A stretch of 64,000 nucleotides of DNA from Acholeplasma sp. CAG:878 (GTDB lineage: Bacteria > Bacillota_I > Bacilli_A > RF39 > UBA660), in the NCBI GenBank assembly GCA_000432255.1, contig HF989926.1, positions 1 through 64,000 of the forward strand, given 5' to 3'. Made by a program: the position numbers and the translations under genes. This document shows, one piece after another, positions 61,033 through 64,000 of the stretch (the first letter of the stretch is position 1; each line of letters starts with the position of its first letter). Below the pieces are notes generated by a model. It was not told the origin of the DNA. It worked only from the letters and a program-made list of their open reading frames with translations, and did not search any database.

Positions 61033-62310
61033 ATGCTAAAAAATGCTATAGCATATATTTTAAGAAAAAGAAATAGAACAATTATAGTATTTATTATTTT
61101 AACAGTAGTTCTCTCTTGTTTGTATTCATGTTTGAATATAACAAAATCAACAAATAATTTAGAAAAAAACTTATACAAGATTTCAAATACATCATTATCA
61201 ATAATTAAAAATAATGGTGATACTTTTGAAACTAATCAGTTTAAAGAATTAGATAATATAAAAGAAATAAAAGAAATTATAACTACATATGATGGACTTG
61301 CTAGAACTACAAACATCAAAGTTGTAGATGGAACTCAATTAGTAGAACGAGATGATTTATCAGATGAGGCACAAAATATGCTTTCAGTAGAAGCTACTAA
61401 TAATAGTGAAAAGAATAATTTATTTAATAGTGGTATTTTCACTATTATAAAAGGCAGACATATTAATAATAATGATAGAGGAAAAATTCTTATTCATAAG
61501 GAACTTGCTGAAAAAAATAACCTAAAACTTAATGATAAAATCAAACTTGAATTAATTGATTTTAATAATAGTGAAAAGAAATTAGAATATGAATTTGAGA
61601 TAATTGGAATCTTTTCAGGTAAAAAACAAGAAAAATATACTGGCTTATCATCAGACTTTAGTGAAAATATGGTATTTATTGATTATGAATCAAGTCAAAA
61701 AGCATTAAATAAACCTGAAAATAACAAGATTGTTAATAAACTTGCAATATTTTCAGACAGTTCAGGAAATACAAAGGTTGCACTAAATAAAATTAAAAAA
61801 ATTAAAATTGATTGGTCACAATATAGTGTTTCAAGTGATAACCATGTATTTGAAGAAACACTAGAGTCTATAGATGGGATAAAACATATTATTAAGATCA
61901 TGACATATTCAATTATGATAGGTGGAATAACAGTATTGTCATTAATATTAATATTATGGTTAAGAGAAAGAATACATGAAATAGGAATATTATTATCAAT
62001 TGGTATAAGTAAAATAAAAATTGTAACTCAATTTATACTAGAACTACTATTTATATCACTACCCTCTTTAGTATTATCATTGTTTATAGGAAATGTAATA
62101 TTAAATATTATAGTCGGTGGATTTATGAATTCTGATGATTCAACAATAACAGTTGATAGCTTACTTAAAAACAATAATTTAATTTCAAATTTTATAACAT
62201 TTTTACAAAGTTACGGAATATTAATTGGAATTATTGTTCTATCAGTTATTATTGCAAGTTTAATGATATTAATAAAAAAACCAAAAGAAATATTGTCAAA
62301 AATAAGTTAG
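61033..62310 (+). CDS. FtsX-like ABC transporter permease
   Basis: 425 residues. One N-terminal helix (about 15-35), an extracytoplasmic MacB-like domain (about 40-285; ILIHKELAEKNNLKLNDKI) and three C-terminal helices with WLRERIHEIGILLSIGISK are typical of FtsX/MacB-type permeases. AGGAGG site. It works with the following ATPase, likely as a mechanotransmitter exporting peptides, lipids or antimicrobials. Confidence 0.9.
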   Translation: MLKNAIAYILRKRNRTIIVFIILTVVLSCLYSCLNITKSTNNLEKNLYKISNTSLSIIKNNGDTFETNQFKELDNIKEIKEIITTYDGLARTTNIKVVDGTQLVERDDLSDEAQNMLSVEATNNSEKNNLFNSGIFTIIKGRHINNNDRGKILIHKELAEKNNLKLNDKIKLELIDFNNSEKKLEYEFEIIGIFSGKKQEKYTGLSSDFSENMVFIDYESSQKALNKPENNKIVNKLAIFSDSSGNTKVALNKIKKIKIDWSQYSVSSDNHVFEETLESIDGIKHIIKIMTYSIMIGGITVLSLILILWLRERIHEIGILLSIGISKIKIVTQFILELLFISLPSLVLSLFIGNVILNIIVGGFMNSDDSTITVDSLLKNNNLISNFITFLQSYGILIGIIVLSVIIASLMILIKKPKEILSKIS

Positions 62311-62320
62311 GAGATTAAAA

Positions 62321-62956
62321 ATGGATATATTAGAAATAAAAAATGTAACATATAATTATTTAAATTCAAGTGAGTTAGTATTATCTTCAGTAAATCAAAA
62401 ATTTGAAATTGGAAAATTCTATGCAATAATAGGAAAATCAGGGGCAGGAAAGTCAACATTACTTTCACTATTAGCAGGTTTAGATAAACCACAAAAAGGT
62501 CAAATCTTATTTAAAGAAAATGATATAGAGAAAGATGGCTATAGTAATCATAGAAAAAATAACATATCGTTAGTTTTTCAAAACTATAATTTAATTGATT
62601 ATTTAACGCCTTTAGAAAATGTCAGATTAGTAAATAAAAATGCATCTGAAACAATCTTATTTGAATTAGGGCTTGATAAAAGTCAAATAAATAGAAATGT
62701 AATGAGGTTATCAGGAGGACAACAACAAAGAGTGGCTATTGCAAGAGCATTAGTTTCAGAAGCCCCAATAATTTTAGCAGATGAACCTACTGGAAACTTA
62801 GATGTTGATACTGCTGGTGAAATAATTGAAATACTTAAAAAGTTAGCAAAAGAAAGAAATAAGTGTGTAATCGTGGTAACACACAGTAAAGAAGTTGCAA
62901 ATTCTGCTGACATTATTTTAGAATTAAGAGAAAGAAAACTTAAAAAAATAAATTAG
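62321..62956 (+). CDS. ABC transporter ATP-binding protein (LolD/MacB type)
   Basis: 211 residues. Walker A GKSGAGKSTLLS, signature LSGGQQQRVAIARAL, Walker B IILADEPTGNLD and the switch His in VVTHSKEVA are all intact. It serves the two flanking FtsX-like permeases. Preceded by AGGAG and ten bases from the first permease. Confidence 0.95.
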   Translation: MDILEIKNVTYNYLNSSELVLSSVNQKFEIGKFYAIIGKSGAGKSTLLSLLAGLDKPQKGQILFKENDIEKDGYSNHRKNNISLVFQNYNLIDYLTPLENVRLVNKNASETILFELGLDKSQINRNVMRLSGGQQQRVAIARALVSEAPIILADEPTGNLDVDTAGEIIEILKKLAKERNKCVIVVTHSKEVANSADIILELRERKLKKIN

Positions 62957-62967
62957 GAGGTACAATA

Positions 62968-64000
62968 ATGATTAAAAATGCATTTGCATATGTAACTAGA
63001 AAAAGTCTAAAATCAATAATTATATTGTTAGTTATAACAGCCATGTCAACACTTTGTCTTATTAGTTTATCAATCAAAGATGCTACGAACAGAGCATCAA
63101 AAGAAACTTTTGGAAATATAACAAATAGTTTCTCTATGGAAATAAACCGAAGAGTTAATTTTGGAACACCAAGAGGTGGTGGCAATATAAAAGGACAAGA
63201 TATTAAAAAAATAGCTGAATCTAAAGACATTGATTCATATGTAAAAAGAATTAATAGTGTTGCTGATTTAGTAGATAATGATATAATAGAAACTCAAAAA
63301 ACACTTTCAGGACAATCACCAGAAAGAGCAAAAAACTTTAAAAGAGCTGTTATGTTAACAGGAGTTAATGATTCATCAAAAGAAAATAAGTTTATCTCAG
63401 GAGCTTATAAATTATCTAGTGGTGAACACTTAAATGAAAATGATAAAAACAAGATTTTAATGCATAAAGACTTAGCAGAAAAAAATAATTTAAAAATTGG
63501 AGATAAAATAAAAATAAAATCTAATTTATTTGATGCCGATAATGAAAAAGGTGCAAATGAAAAAGTAGAAGTTGAGATAAAAGGTCTTTTCGACGGTCAT
63601 AATGAAACTGGTGTTACTGTAGCCCAAGAACTTTACGAAAATACTTTGATAACTGATTTAGATACGGCTGCAAAAGTATATGGAAATACAGAGGATACTG
63701 TAGTATATCAAGATGCAACATTTTTTGTAAAAGGTGATAAAAATTTAGATAAGGTTATTAAAAATATTGAAAAACTTGATATAGATTGGAAACAATATAA
63801 TTTGATTAAAAGTTCAAATAATTACCCAGCACTACAACAATCAATATCAGGTATATATAAAATAGCTAACAAATTATTTGCAGGCTCATTATTATTTGCA
63901 GGTGTTACAGTTTCATTACTATTGTTTTTATGGATGAATGCTAGAAAAAAAGAAATTGCAATTTTACTTTCATTATTACAGTTTCATTACTATTATTCTT
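62968..64000 (+). CDS. FtsX-like ABC transporter permease, partial
   Basis: At least 344 residues, running off the window. N-terminal helix (about 16-35), a large extracytoplasmic domain with ILMHKDLAEKNNLKIGDKI (paralogous to the first permease) and the start of the C-terminal helices (LFLWMNARKKEIAILLS). After ILLS the frame reads LLQFHYYYS instead of the expected Gly-Ile-Ser-like continuation, caused by a repeat of nearby sequence at the window edge. AGGAGG site eight bases from ATG 62968. Confidence 0.88.
   Translation, partial: MIKNAFAYVTRKSLKSIIILLVITAMSTLCLISLSIKDATNRASKETFGNITNSFSMEINRRVNFGTPRGGGNIKGQDIKKIAESKDIDSYVKRINSVADLVDNDIIETQKTLSGQSPERAKNFKRAVMLTGVNDSSKENKFISGAYKLSSGEHLNENDKNKILMHKDLAEKNNLKIGDKIKIKSNLFDADNEKGANEKVEVEIKGLFDGHNETGVTVAQELYENTLITDLDTAAKVYGNTEDTVVYQDATFFVKGDKNLDKVIKNIEKLDIDWKQYNLIKSSNNYPALQQSISGIYKIANKLFAGSLLFAGVTVSLLLFLWMNARKKEIAILLSLLQFHYYYS

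Overview
The window is one continuous AT-rich stretch (roughly 27% G+C by eye) from a Gram-positive, low-GC Bacillota genome. TGA is a normal stop here (for example at the tsaE/tsaB and rbfA ends) and Trp is TGG, so this is not a code-4 mycoplasma. However, the 5S rRNA has a Mollicutes-like shortened form, many accessory genes are decayed, and the gene order is Bacilli-like (rimP-nusA-rnpM-infB; spoVB/comN/rel/dtd). My inference is an uncultured gut-type Bacilli lineage near Mollicutes/Erysipelotrichia (RF39-like). That placement needs a phylogeny.

Layout. 1-1.2 kb: 3' part of a 23S rRNA gene, 5S rRNA and terminator. 1.4-4.1 kb: LytTR response regulator plus XRE regulator (minus strand), a GH25 lysozyme, and a dead HD-hydrolase gene. 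4.2-12 kb: housekeeping and cell-surface genes (rlmD, a HExxH protein, XRE protein, XTP pyrophosphatase, methyltransferase, class B-like sortase, DUF1015 protein, metallophosphoesterase, CPBP protease). 12.1-18.8 kb: the rimP-nusA-rnpM-infB operon, with an AAA ATPase and a frameshifted MscS gene lying between infB and rbfA. 18.8-29 kb: phosphohexomutase, T-box-regulated tyrS, the tRNA t6A/N-acetylation operon tsaE-tsaB-rimI-tsaD plus a CofE-like ligase, and uvrA.

29.2-33.3 kb: cell-envelope genes, including a catalytically dead deacetylase homologue, a SpoVID-like LysM protein followed by a CotS/YsxE-like kinase-fold protein, a 56-residue membrane protein on the opposite strand, and an intact PASTA-deacetylase. 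33.4-44.7 kb: a Tad-type pilus locus (CpaB, CpaF/TadA ATPase, TadB, TadC, a Cys-rich Flp-like pilin, three accessory membrane proteins). It is flanked by two large prepilin-signal proteins, one ending in a formylglycine-enzyme/C-type-lectin-like domain whose C-terminus resembles a diversity-generating-retroelement variable region, the other carrying tandem Ig-like repeats. 44.9-50.6 kb: SpoVB-like flippase, ComN, Rel, Dtd, AI-2E-family permease, nitroreductase.

50.7-59.9 kb: tRNA-Leu(CAA) followed by an apparent mobilisable element bounded by an imperfect 18-bp repeat of the tRNA 3' end. It carries a serine recombinase, a MobV relaxase, a leader-peptide/terminator attenuator, a cluster of seven consecutive hairpins, a candidate small RNA, decayed genes (including KilA-N), and an ABC-2 transporter. 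60-64 kb: a dead Fic gene, then an FtsX/LolD-type ABC system behind a leader with an intrinsic terminator. The last permease runs off the window, and its final bases repeat nearby sequence in a way that suggests an assembly artefact.

The most interesting candidates are the translation-sensing attenuator controlling the recombinase-relaxase operon, the hairpin array and small RNA of the same element, and the lectin-like and Ig-like pseudopilins of the Tad locus.
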